In this document: one piece after another, positions 51,301 through 63,300 of the stretch
Numbering within the stretch: the first letter of the stretch is position 1
How the letters are laid out: each line of letters starts with the position of its first letter
NCBI GenBank assembly: GCA_037783415.1
Contig: JAZGTN010000025.1
Span: forward strand, 4,526,001-4,590,000
Reading direction: 5' to 3'
Length of the DNA stretch: 64,000 bases
From: Leptasterias polaris
Lineage: Eukaryota; Echinodermata; Asteroidea; Forcipulatida; Asteriidae
Position numbers and translations under genes: made by a program
The notes under the pieces: model-generated
What the model was told of the DNA's origin: nothing
The model's database searches: none
Seen by the model: only the letters and a program-made list of their open reading frames with translations

Positions 51301-54300
51301 CACATTATCGCAAAATGTCATCACTCGTTATCGATCTTCATTTGAAAAGACGAATTCTACTGAAAGTATTTTTGCTTTGATCAGGGATCAAAGTATAGTA
51401 ATTAGATCTGAGGTAGACATTAAGCTTTCCTGAAGGCCTGCTTCACCATCCATATTCTCCAAACAGTAACATGCAGGTAAATACGTTATTAATGGTATCA
51501 AATTTGTCACGTATGTCGGTGCAAAAACCTAAAGTTTTAAGGCTAGTCTGATTATCAGTTAACCTAAATTACCTGGAGTTGTTGGTAGCTGAGGAGCTGT
51601 GGTGCTAACGGTTGTGCTAGTTGTGGTTTGTGTAGTCGTCGAGACTTCTAAAATGGCAAAAAATATTTTAGGTTAATTAAATCCATCTGAGGTGATGATC
51701 AAGTTTAACCAACTTTTATTGAGTGATCTGAAATCATGAAACACAGAAGCACCCAAAAAATTAACTGTTTGCGGAAACCGAGTTTTAATGAGCGAAAAAA
51801 CCTTCATTCGTTGGGACAAGGAAAAGATTACCTTCAGCACATCCCAAGACGGTTAACTCAATAGTTGCTCCACTCACACCTAGGACATCAATGAAGTTGA
51901 CCTGGAGTTCCTTTATACCTTGTAGTAATGGTTCGTCGGTGGAAAATATCTTCACTTCTGATTGAATGGCCTCAATAGAAAGGGTAAACTGTGAACAGGA
52001 CAATGAAGGTATTTGCTTTACTACAAAATACTAATCAATGACCGCATTTTATAAAATAAAATATAAAACAAGTAAAACATGTGTATTAGTATTTAAGTGC
52101 TCTCGCTCACCTCCCCGTTTGAATCATCGGTCACTACTTGCTTGAAATCTGTCTCGTCTACTTTCTTAACAAACACTGTGAACGTGATCTTGACTGACTG
52201 AGGTGCAGTTGAACCAGCCTTTGGTGTGGTCTTTCCTTCTGATTGCCCGGCAGTGACACTTGATGTGGTTTTCTTCAAAGTAATAAGAACTCCACGAAGA
52301 TTGATACTGTTTGTGAACTCTCGCTCTAAGACTGCACTTCTGCCAACAGCCTGCTCAATTGGTAACTTGGAAAATGTTAGCAAGTGTGTGTCATTGGCAT
52401 TGACGAGATCTCCTCTTGTCTTGTCTTTTGACTCTACACCATTTTCGCTATCCATATTTTGAAGACAGTACCCTGAAAAGACAGAAATGTGTGATAAATA
52501 CACCAGACGGATTGATCAGAGGAAAGGTTGTTGCTATAGTCGATTTTACTTCTCGTAACCTAAATAATGTAAGTCTTACCTTTTGTGGTTGAAAGCTGAG
52601 ATGTTGTTGAGGTTGTTGTTTGTTCTGTGCTTGTCTGAGTTGGTGTTGTAACTGCCATGGTGCTTGTGGATTCTTCGGTTGTGGTCGTTGGTGTTGTCAC
52701 CGAGACTGTTGTAGTTGCTAACTGAGTTGTGGTAAATTCTACGACCAAAATAAGGACACAATTGGTATCAGAATACTTTTTAATACTTGGAAAATAAAAG
52801 GGTCTGAAGACAATTCCTGTCAAAGCGTTGCGTATAGGTATCGAGCATTTGTTTTATAAATGAATGTCTCAGGTTCGAGAGACTGAAATACTGTTTTCCT
52901 GCTACTACCAGCTTACCTTCTGCACAGCCCAAAACATGTAGTTCTAAAGTAGCAGAATCAACACCGGTGACCTGTAGGACAGACACACGGAATGCCAAAA
53001 CCCCTTTAAGGGTTCCATCTGCACTCTTCAGGAGCATCTGCGATGGTTGCTTACTGACTGGTGTGAATGTGATCACCTGAGAGGAAAGAATAGTTAAACA
53101 AATTCAGAAAGTCCTCCTCACCCTTTGTGCACACATTTTTTAACAAACTGTTAGAAACTTGACTCTGATAATAAAGGTGTAAAAGTATTTCTAATTTCTC
53201 ACCTGGGCTTCTTGCGTGCCTTCTAGCAACAGGGGCTTAAAGTCAATGTCTGTTTCTTTCTTGGTGAAGAATTTAAGTGTCACAGACACAGGTTCCTCAG
53301 TTCCAGTCGTAGATGGTGTCGAAGATGATGATGATGAGATAAGCCGTATGCTGATTGCTCTGATAAAGGCAGTTCGTGTTAATTTTCCGTCAACACTGGG
53401 CAGATCATTGTCTCCTTCAACGAGAGGCAAGCTGTCCAACGTGATGTAAGTTGTGCCATTTTCTACTTGTATAGTAATTAGATCTGAGGTAGACATTAAG
53501 CTTTCCTGAAGGCCTGCTTCACCATCCATATTCTCCAAACAGTAACCTGCAGATAAATACGTTATTAATGGTATCAAATTTGTCACGTATGTCGGTGCAA
53601 AAACCTAAAGTTTTAAGGCTAGTCTGATTATCAGTTAACCTAAATTACCTGGAGTTGTTGGTAGCTGAGAAGCTGTGGTGCTAACGGTTGTGCTAGTTGT
53701 GGTTTGTGTAGTCGTCGAGACTTCTAAAATGGCAAACAATATTTTAGGTTAATTAAATCCATCTGAGGTGATGATCAAGGTTAACCAACTTTTATTGAGT
53801 GATCTGAAATCATGAAACACAGAAGCACCCAAAAAATTAACTGTTTGCTGAAACCGAGTTTTAATGAGCGAAAAAAACGTTCATTCGTTGGGACAAGGAA
53901 AAGATTACCTTCAGCACATCCCAAGACGGTTAACGCAATAGTTGCTCCACTCACACCTAGGACATCAATGAAGTTGACCTGGAGTTCCTTTATACCTTGT
54001 AGTAATGGTTCGTCGATGGAAAATATCTTCACTTCTGATTGAATGGCCTCAATAGAAAGGGTAAACTGTGAACAGGACAATGAAGGTATTTGCTTTACTA
54101 CAAAATACTAATCAATGACCGCATTTTATAAAATAAAATATAAAACTAGTAAAACATGTGTATTAGTATTTAAGTGCTCTCGCTCACCTCCCCGTTTGAA
54201 TCATCAGTCACTACTTGCTTGAAATCTGTCTCGTCTACTTTCTTAACAAACACTGTGAACGTGATCTTGACTGACTGAGGTGTAGTTGAACCAGCCTTTG

Positions 54301-57300
54301 GTGTGGTCTTTCCTTCTGATTGCCCGGCAGTGACACTTGGGGTGGTTTTCTTCAAAGTAATAAGAACTCCACGAAGATTGATACTGTTTGTGAACTCTCG
54401 CTCTAAGACTGCACTTCTGCCAACAGACTGCTCAATTGGTAACTTGGAAAATGTTAGCAAGTGTGTGTAATTGGCATTGACGAGATCTCCTCTTGTCTTG
54501 TCTTTTGACTCTACACCATTTTCGCTATCCATATTTTGAAGACAGTACCCTGAAAAGACAGAAATGTGTGATAAATACACCAGACGGATTGATCAGAGGA
54601 AAGGTTGTTGCTATAGTCGATTTTACTTCTCGTAACCTAAATAATGTAAGTCTTACCTTTTGTGGTTGAAAGCTGAGATGTTGTTGAGGTTGTTGTTTGT
54701 TCTGTGCTTGTCTGAGTTGGTGTTGTAACTGCCATGGTGCTTGTGGATTCTTCGGTTGTGGTCGTTGGTGTTGTCACCGATACTGTTGTAGTTGCTAACT
54801 GAGTTGTGGTAAATTCTACGACCAAAATAAGGACAAAATTGGTATCAGAATACTTTTTAATACTTGGAAAATAAAAGGGTCTGAAGACAATTCCTGTCAA
54901 AGCGTTGCGTATAGGTATCGAGCATTTGTTTTATAAATGAATGTCTCAGGTTCGAGAGACTGAAATACTGTTTTCCTGCTACTACCAGCTTACCTTCTGC
55001 ACAGCCCAAAACATGTAGTTCTAAAGTAGCAGAATCAACACCGGTGACCTGTAGGACAGACACACGGAATGCCAAAACCCCTTTAAGGGTTCCATCTGCA
55101 CTCTTCAGGAGCATCTGCGATGGTTGCTTACTGACTGGTGTGAATGTGATCACCTGAGAGGAAAGAATAGTTAAACAAATTCAGAAAGTCCTCCTAACCC
55201 TTTGTGCACACATTTTTTAACAAACTGTTAGAAACTTGACTCTGATAATAAAGGTGTAAAAGTATTTCTAATTTCTCACCTGGGCTTCTTGCGTGCCTTC
55301 TAGCAACAGGGGCTTAAAGTCAATGTCTGTTTCTTTCTTGGTGAAGAATTTAAGGGTCACAGACACAGGTTCATCAGTTCCAGTCGTAGATGGTGTCGAA
55401 GATGATGATGATGAGATAAGCCGTATGCTGATTGCTCTGATAAAGGCAGTTCGTGTTAATTTTCCGTCAACACTGGGCAGATCATTGTCTCCTTCAACGA
55501 GAGGCAAGTAGTCCAAGTTGATGTAAGTTGTGCCATTTTCTACTTGTATAGTAATTAGATCTGAGGTAGACTGTAAGCTTTCCTGAAGGCCTGCTTCACC
55601 ATCCATATTCTCCAAACAGTAACCTGCAGATAAATACGTTATTAATGGTATCAAATTTGTCACGTATGTCGGTGCAAAAACCTAAAGTTTTAAGGCTAGT
55701 CTGATTATCAGTTAACCTAAATTACCTGGAGTTGTTGGTAGCTGAGGAGCTGTGGTGCTAACGGTTGTGCTAGTTGTGGTTTGTGTAGTCGTCGAGACTT
55801 CTAAAATGGCAAAAAATATTTTAGGTTAATTAAATCCATCTGAGGTGATGATCAAGGTTAACCAACTTTTATTGAGTGATCTGAAATCATGAAACACAGA
55901 AGCACCCAAAAAATTAACTGTTTGCTGAAACCGAGTTTTAATGAGCGAAAAAAACGTTCATTCGTTGGGACAAGGAAAAGATTACCTTCAGCACATCCCA
56001 AGACGGTTAACTCAATAGTTGCTCCACTCACACCTAGGACATCAATGAAGTTGACCTGGAGTTCCTTTATACCTTGTAGTAATGGTTCGTCGATGGAAAA
56101 TATCTTCACTTCTGATTGAATGGCCTCAATAGAAAGGGTAAACTGTGAACAGGACAATGAAGGTATTTGCTTTACTACAAAATACTAATCAATGACCGCA
56201 TTTTATAAAATAAAATATAAAACAAGTAAAACATGTGTATTAGTATTTAAGTGCTCTCGCTCACCTCCCCGTTTGAATCATCGGTCACTACTTGCTTGAA
56301 ATCTGTGTCGTCTACTTTCTTAACAAACACTGTGAACGTGATCTTGACTGACTGAGGTGCAGTTGAACCAGCCTTTGGTGTGGTCTTTCCTTCTGATTGC
56401 CCGGCAGTGACACTTGATGTGGTTTTCTTCAAAGTAATAATAACTCCACGAAGATTGATACTGTTTGTGAACTCTCGCTCTAAGACTGCACTTCTGCCAA
56501 CAGCCTGCTCAATTGGTAACTTGGAAAATGTTAGCAAGTGTGTGTCATTGGCATTGACGAGATCTCCTCTTGTCTTGTCTTTTGACTCTACACCATTTTC
56601 GCTATCCATATTTTGAAGACAGTACCCTGAAAAGACAGAAATGTGTGATAAATACACCAGACGGATTGATCAGAGGAAAGGTTGTTGCTATAGTCGATTT
56701 TACTTCTCGTAACCTAAATAATGTAAGTCTTACCTTTTGTGGTTGAAAGCTGAGATGTTGTTGAGGTTGTTGTTTGTTCTGTGCTTGTCTGAGTTGGTGT
56801 TGTAACTGCCATGGTGCTTGTGGATTCTTCGGTTGTGGTCGTTGGTGTTGTCACCGAGACTGTTGTAGTTGCTAACTGAGTTGTGGTAAATTCTACGACC
56901 AAAATAAGGACAAAATTGGTATCAGAATACTTTTTAATACTTGGAAAATAAAAGGGTCTGAAGACAATTCCTGTCAAAGCGTTGCGTATAGGTATCGAGC
57001 ATTTGTTTTATAAATGAATGTCTCAGGTTCGAGAGACTGAAATACTGTTTTCCTGCTACTACCAGCTTACCTTCTGCACAGCCCAAAACATGTAGTTCTA
57101 AAGTAGCAGAATCAACACCGGTGACCTGTAGGACAGACACACGGAATGTCAAAACCCCTTTAAGGGTTCCATCTGCACTCTTCAGGAGCATCTGCGATGG
57201 TTGCTTACTGACTGGTGTGAATGTGATCACCTGAGAGGAAAGAATAGTTAAACAAATTCAGAAAGTCCTCCTAACCCTTTGTGCACACATTTTTTAACAA

Positions 57301-60300
57301 ACTGTTAGAAACTTGACTCTGATAATAATGGTGTAAAAGTATTTCTAATTTCTCACCTGGGCTTCTTGCGTGCCTTCTAGCAACAGGGGCTTAAAGTCAA
57401 TGTCTGTTTCTTTCTTGGTGAAGAATTTAAGTGTCACAGACACAGGTTCCTCAGTTCCAGTCGTAGATGGTGTCGAAGATGATGATGATGAGATAAGCCG
57501 TATGCTGATTGCTCTGATAAAGGCAGTTCGTGTTAATTTTCCGTCAACACTGGGCAGATCATTGTCTCCTTCAACGAGAGGCAAGCTGTCCAACGTGATG
57601 TAAGTTGTGCCATTTTCTACTTGTATAGTAATTAGATCTGAGGTAGACATTAAGCTTTCCTGAAGGCCTGCTTCACCATCCATATTCTCCAAACAGTAAC
57701 CTGCAGATAAATACGTTATTAATGGTATCAAATTTGTCACGTATGTCGGTGCAAAAACCTAAAGTTTTAAGGCTAGTCTGATTATCAGTTAACCTAAATT
57801 ACCTGGAGTTGTTGGTAGCTGAGGAGCTGTGGTGCTAACGGTTGTGCTAGTTGTGGTTTGTGTAGTCGTCGAGACTTCTAAAATGGCAAACAATATTTTA
57901 GGTTAATTAAATCCATCTGAGGTGATGATCAAGGTTAACCAACTTTTATTGAGTGATCTGAAATCATGAAACACAGAAGCACCCAAAAAATTAACTGTTT
58001 GCTGAAACCGAGTTTTAATGAGCGAAAAAAACGTTCATTCGTTGGGACAAGGAAAAGATTACCTTCAGCACATCCCAAGACGGTTAACGCAATAGTTGCT
58101 CCACTCACACCTAGGACATCAATGAAGTTGACCTGGAGTTCCTTTATACCTTGTAGTAATGGTTCGTCGATGGAAAATATCTTCACTTCTGATTGAATGG
58201 CCTCAATAGAAAGGGTAAACTGTGAACAGGACAATGAAGGTATTTGCTTTACTACAAAATACTAATCAATGACCGCATTTTATAAAATAAAATATAAAAC
58301 TAGTAAAACATGTGTATTAGTATTTATGTGCTCTCGCTCACCTCCCCGTTTGAATCATCAGTCACTACTTGCTTGAAATCTGTCTCGTCTACTTTCTTAA
58401 CAAACACTGTGAACGTGATCTTGACTGACTGAGGTGTAGTTGAACCAGCCTTTGGTGTGGTCTTTCCTTCTGATTGCCCGGCAGTGACACTTGGGGTGGT
58501 TTTCTTCAAAGTAATAAGAACTCCACGAAGATTGATACTGTTTGTGAACTCTCGCTCTAAGACTGCACTTCTGCCAACAGACTGCTCAATTGGTAACTTG
58601 GAAAATGTTAGCAAGTGTGTGTAATTGGCATTGACGAGATCTCCTCTTGTCTTGTCTTTTGACTCTACACCATTTTCGCTATCCATATTTTGAAGACAGT
58701 ACCCTGAAAAGACAGAAATGTGTGATAAATACACCAGACGGATTGATCAGAGGAAAGGTTGTTGCTATAGTCGATTTTACTTCTCGTAACCTAAATAATG
58801 TAAGTCTTACCTTTTGTGGTTGAAAGCTGAGATGTTGTTGAGGTTGTTGTTTGTTCTGTGCTTGTCTGAGTTGGTGTTGTAACTGCCATGGTGCTTGTGG
58901 ATTCTTCGGTTGTGGTCGTTGGTGTTGTCACCGAGACTGTTGTAGTTGCTAACTGAGTTGTGGTAAATTCTACGACCAAAATAAGGACAAAATTGGTATC
59001 AGAATACTTTTTAATACTTGGAAAATAAAAGGGTCTGAAGACAATTCCTGTCAAAGCGTTGCGTATAGGTATCGAGCATTTGTTTTATAAATGAATGTCT
59101 CAGGTTCGAGAGACTGAAATACTGTTTTCCTGCTACTACCAGCTTACCTTCTGCACAGCCCAAAACATGTAGTTCTAAAGTAGCAGAATCAACACCGGTG
59201 ACCTGTAGGACAGACACACGGAATGTCAAAACCCCTTTAAGGGTTCCATCTGCACTCTTCAGGAGCATCTGCGATGGTTGCTTACTGACTGGTGTGAATG
59301 TGATCACCTGAGAGGAAAGAATAGTTAAACAAATTCAGAAAGTCCTCCTAACCCTTTGTGCACACATTTTTTAACAAACTGTTAGAAACTTGACTCTGAT
59401 AATAATGGTGTAAAAGTATTTCTAATTTCTCACCTGGGCTTCTTGCGTGCCTTCTAGCAACAGGGGCTTAAAGTCAATGTCTGTTTCTTTCTTGGTGAAG
59501 AATTTAAGTGTCACAGACACAGGTTCCTCAGTTCCAGTCGTAGATGGTGTCGAAGATGACGATGATGAGATAAGCCGTATGCTGATTGCTCTGATAAAGG
59601 CAGTTCGTGTTAATTTTCCGTCAACACTGGGCAGATCATTGTCTCCTTCAACGAGAGGCAAGCTGTCCAACGTGATGTAAGTTGTGCCATTTTCTACTTG
59701 TATAGTAATTAGATCTGAGGTAGACATTAAGCTTTCCTGAAGGCCTGCTTCACCATCCATATTCTCCAAACAGTAACCTGCAGATAAATACGTTATTAAT
59801 GGTATCAAATTTGTCACGTATGTCGGTGCAAAAACCTAAAGTTTTAAGGCTAGTCTGATTATCAGTTAACCTAAATTACCTGGAGTTGTTGGTAGCTGAG
59901 GAGCTGTGGTGCTAACGGTTGTGCTAGTTGTGGTTTGTGTAGTCGTCGAGACTTCTAAAATGGCAAACAATATTTTAGGTTAATTAAATCCATCTGAGGT
60001 GATGATCAAGGTTAACCAACTTTTATTGAGTGATCTGAAATCATGAAACACAGAAGCACCCAAAAAATTAACTGTTTGCTGAAACCGAGTTTTAATGAGC
60101 GAAAAAAACGTTCATTCGTTGGGACAAGGAAAAGATTACCTTCAGCACATCCCAAGACGGTTAACGCAATAGTTGCTCCACTCACACCTAGGACATCAAT
60201 GAAGTTGACCTGGAGTTCCTTTATACCTTGTAGTAATGGTTCGTCGATGGAAAATATCTTCACTTCTGATTGAATGGCCTCAATAGAAAGGGTAAACTGT

Positions 60301-63300
60301 GAACAGGACAATGAAGGTATTTGCTTTACTACAAAATACTAATCAATGACCGCATTTTATAAAATAAAATATAAAACTAGTAAAACATGTGTATTAGTAT
60401 TTATGTGCTCTCGCTCACCTCCCCGTTTGAATCATCAGTCACTACTTGCTTGAAATCTGTCTCGTCTACTTTCTTAACAAACACTGTGAACGTGATCTTG
60501 ACTGACTGAGGTGTAGTTGAACCAGCCTTTGGTGTGGTCTTTCCTTCTGATTGCCCGGCAGTGACACTTGGGGTGGTTTTCTTCAAAGTAATAAGAACTC
60601 CACGAAGATTGATACTGTTTGTGAACTCTCGCTCTAAGACTGCACTTCTGCCAACAGACTGCTCAATTGGTAACTTGGAAAATGTTAGCAAGTGTGTGTA
60701 ATTGGCATTGACGAGATCTCCTCTTGTCTTGTCTTTTGACTCTACACCATTTTCGCTATCCATATTTTGAAGACAGTACCCTGAAAAGACAGAAATGTGT
60801 GATAAATACACCAGACGGATTGATCAGAGGAAAGGTTGTTGCTATAGTCGATTTTACTTCTCGTAACCTAAATAATGTAAGTCTTACCTTTTGTGGTTGA
60901 AAGCTGAGATGTTGTTGAGGTTGTTGTTTGTTCTGTGCTTGTCTGAGTTGGTGTTGTAACTGCCATGGTGCTTGTGGATTCTTCGGTTGTGGTCGTTGGT
61001 GTTGTCACCGATACTGTTGTAGTTGCTAACTGAGTTGTGGTAAATTCTACGACCAAAATAAGGACAAAATTGGTATCAGAATACTTTTTAATACTTGGAA
61101 AATAAAAGGGTCTGAAGACAATTCCTGTCAAAGCGTTGCGTATAGGTATCGAGCATTTGTTTTATAAATGAATGTCTCAGGTTCGAGAGACTGAAATACT
61201 GTTTTCCTGCTACTACCAGCTTACCTTCTGCACAGCCCAAAACATGTAGTTCTAAAGTAGCAGAATCAACACCGGTGACCTGTAGGACAGACACACGGAA
61301 TGCCAAAACCCCTTTAAGGGTTCCATCTGCACTCTTCAGGAGCATCTGCGATGGTTGCTTACTGACTGGTGTGAATGTGATCACCTGAGAGGAAAGAATA
61401 GTTAAACAAATTCAGAAAGTCCTCCTCACCCTTTGTGCACACATTTTTTAACAAACTGTTAGAAACTTGACTCTGATAATAAAGGTGTAAAAGTATTTCT
61501 AATTTCTCACCTGGGCTTCTTGCGTGCCTTCTAGCAACAGGGGCTTAAAGTCAATGTCTGTTTCTTTCTTGGTGAAGAATTTAAGGGTCACAGACACAGG
61601 TTCATCAGTTCCAGTCGTAGATGGTGTCGAAGATGATGATGATGAGATAAGCCGTATGCTGATTGCTCTGATAAAGGCAGTTCGTGTTAATTTTCCGTCA
61701 ACACTGGGCAGATCATTGTCTCCTTCAACGAGAGGCAAGTAGTCCAAGTTGATGTAAGTTGTGCCATTTTCTACTTGTATAGTAATTAGATCTGAGGTAG
61801 ACTGTAAGCTTTCCTGAAGGCCTGCTTCACCATCCATATTCTCCAAACAGTAACCTGCAGATAAATACGTTATTAATGGTATCAAATTTGTCACGTATGT
61901 CGGTGCAAAAACCTAAAGTTTTAAGGCTAGTCTGATTATCAGTTAACCTAAATTACCTGGAGTTGTTGGTAGCTGAGGAGCTGTGGTGCTAACGGTTGTG
62001 CTAGTTGTGGTTTGTGTAGTCGTCGAGACTTCTAAAATGGCAAAAAATATTTTAGGTTAATTAAATCCATCTGAGGTGATGATCAAGGTTAACCAACTTT
62101 TATTGAGTGATCTGAAATCATGAAACACAGAAGCACCCAAAAAATTAACTGTTTGCTGAAACCGAGTTTTAATGAGCGAAAAAAACGTTCATTCGTTGGG
62201 ACAAGGAAAAGATTACCTTCAGCACATCCCAAGACGGTTAACTCAATAGTTGCTCCACTCACACCTAGGACATCAATGAAGTTGACCTGGAGTTCCTTTA
62301 TACCTTGTAGTAATGGTTCGTCGATGGAAAATATCTTCACTTCTGATTGAATGGCCTCAATAGAAAGGGTAAACTGTGAACAGGACAATGAAGGTATTTG
62401 CTTTACTACAAAATACTAATCAATGACCGCATTTTATAAAATAAAATATAAAACAAGTAAAACATGTGTATTAGTATTTAAGTGCTCTCGCTCACCTCCC
62501 CGTTTGAATCATCGGTCACTACTTGCTTGAAATCTGTGTCGTCTACTTTCTTAACAAACACTGTGAACGTGATCTTGACTGACTGAGGTGCAGTTGAACC
62601 AGCCTTTGGTGTGGTCTTTCCTTCTGATTGCCCGGCAGTGACACTTGATGTGGTTTTCTTCAAAGTAATAATAACTCCACGAAGATTGATACTGTTTGTG
62701 AACTCTCGCTCTAAGACTGCACTTCTGCCAACAGCCTGCTCAATTGGTAACTTGGAAAATGTTAGCAAGTGTGTGTCATTGGCATTGACGAGATCTCCTC
62801 TTGTCTTGTCTTTTGACTCTACACCATTTTCGCTATCCATATTTTGAAGACAGTACCCTGAAAAGACAGAAATGTGTGATAAATACACCAGACGGATTGA
62901 TCAGAGGAAAGGTTGTTGCTATAGTCGATTTTACTTCTCGTAACCTAAATAATGTAAGTCTTACCTTTTGTGGTTGAAAGCTGAGATGTTGTTGAGGTTG
63001 TTGTTTGTTCTGTGCTTGTCTGAGTTGGTGTTGTAACTGCCATGGTGCTTGTGGATTCTTCGGTTGTGGTCGTTGGTGTTGTCACCGAGACTGTTGTAGT
63101 TGCTAACTGAGTTGTGGTAAATTCTACGACCAAAATAAGGACAAAATTGGTATCAGAATACTTTTTAATACTTGGAAAATAAAAGGGTCTGAAGACAATT
63201 CCTGTCAAAGCGTTGCGTATAGGTATCGAGCATTTGTTTTATAAATGAATGTCTCAGGTTCGAGAGACTGAAATACTGTTTTCCTGCTACTACCAGCTTA

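Noticed and set aside
52576..52761. Minus-strand 61-codon frame rich in Asn and His inside T1 of unit 23
   Set aside because: It is a frame-shifted shadow of the Thr-rich linker and is absent from the other units because of a single base change.
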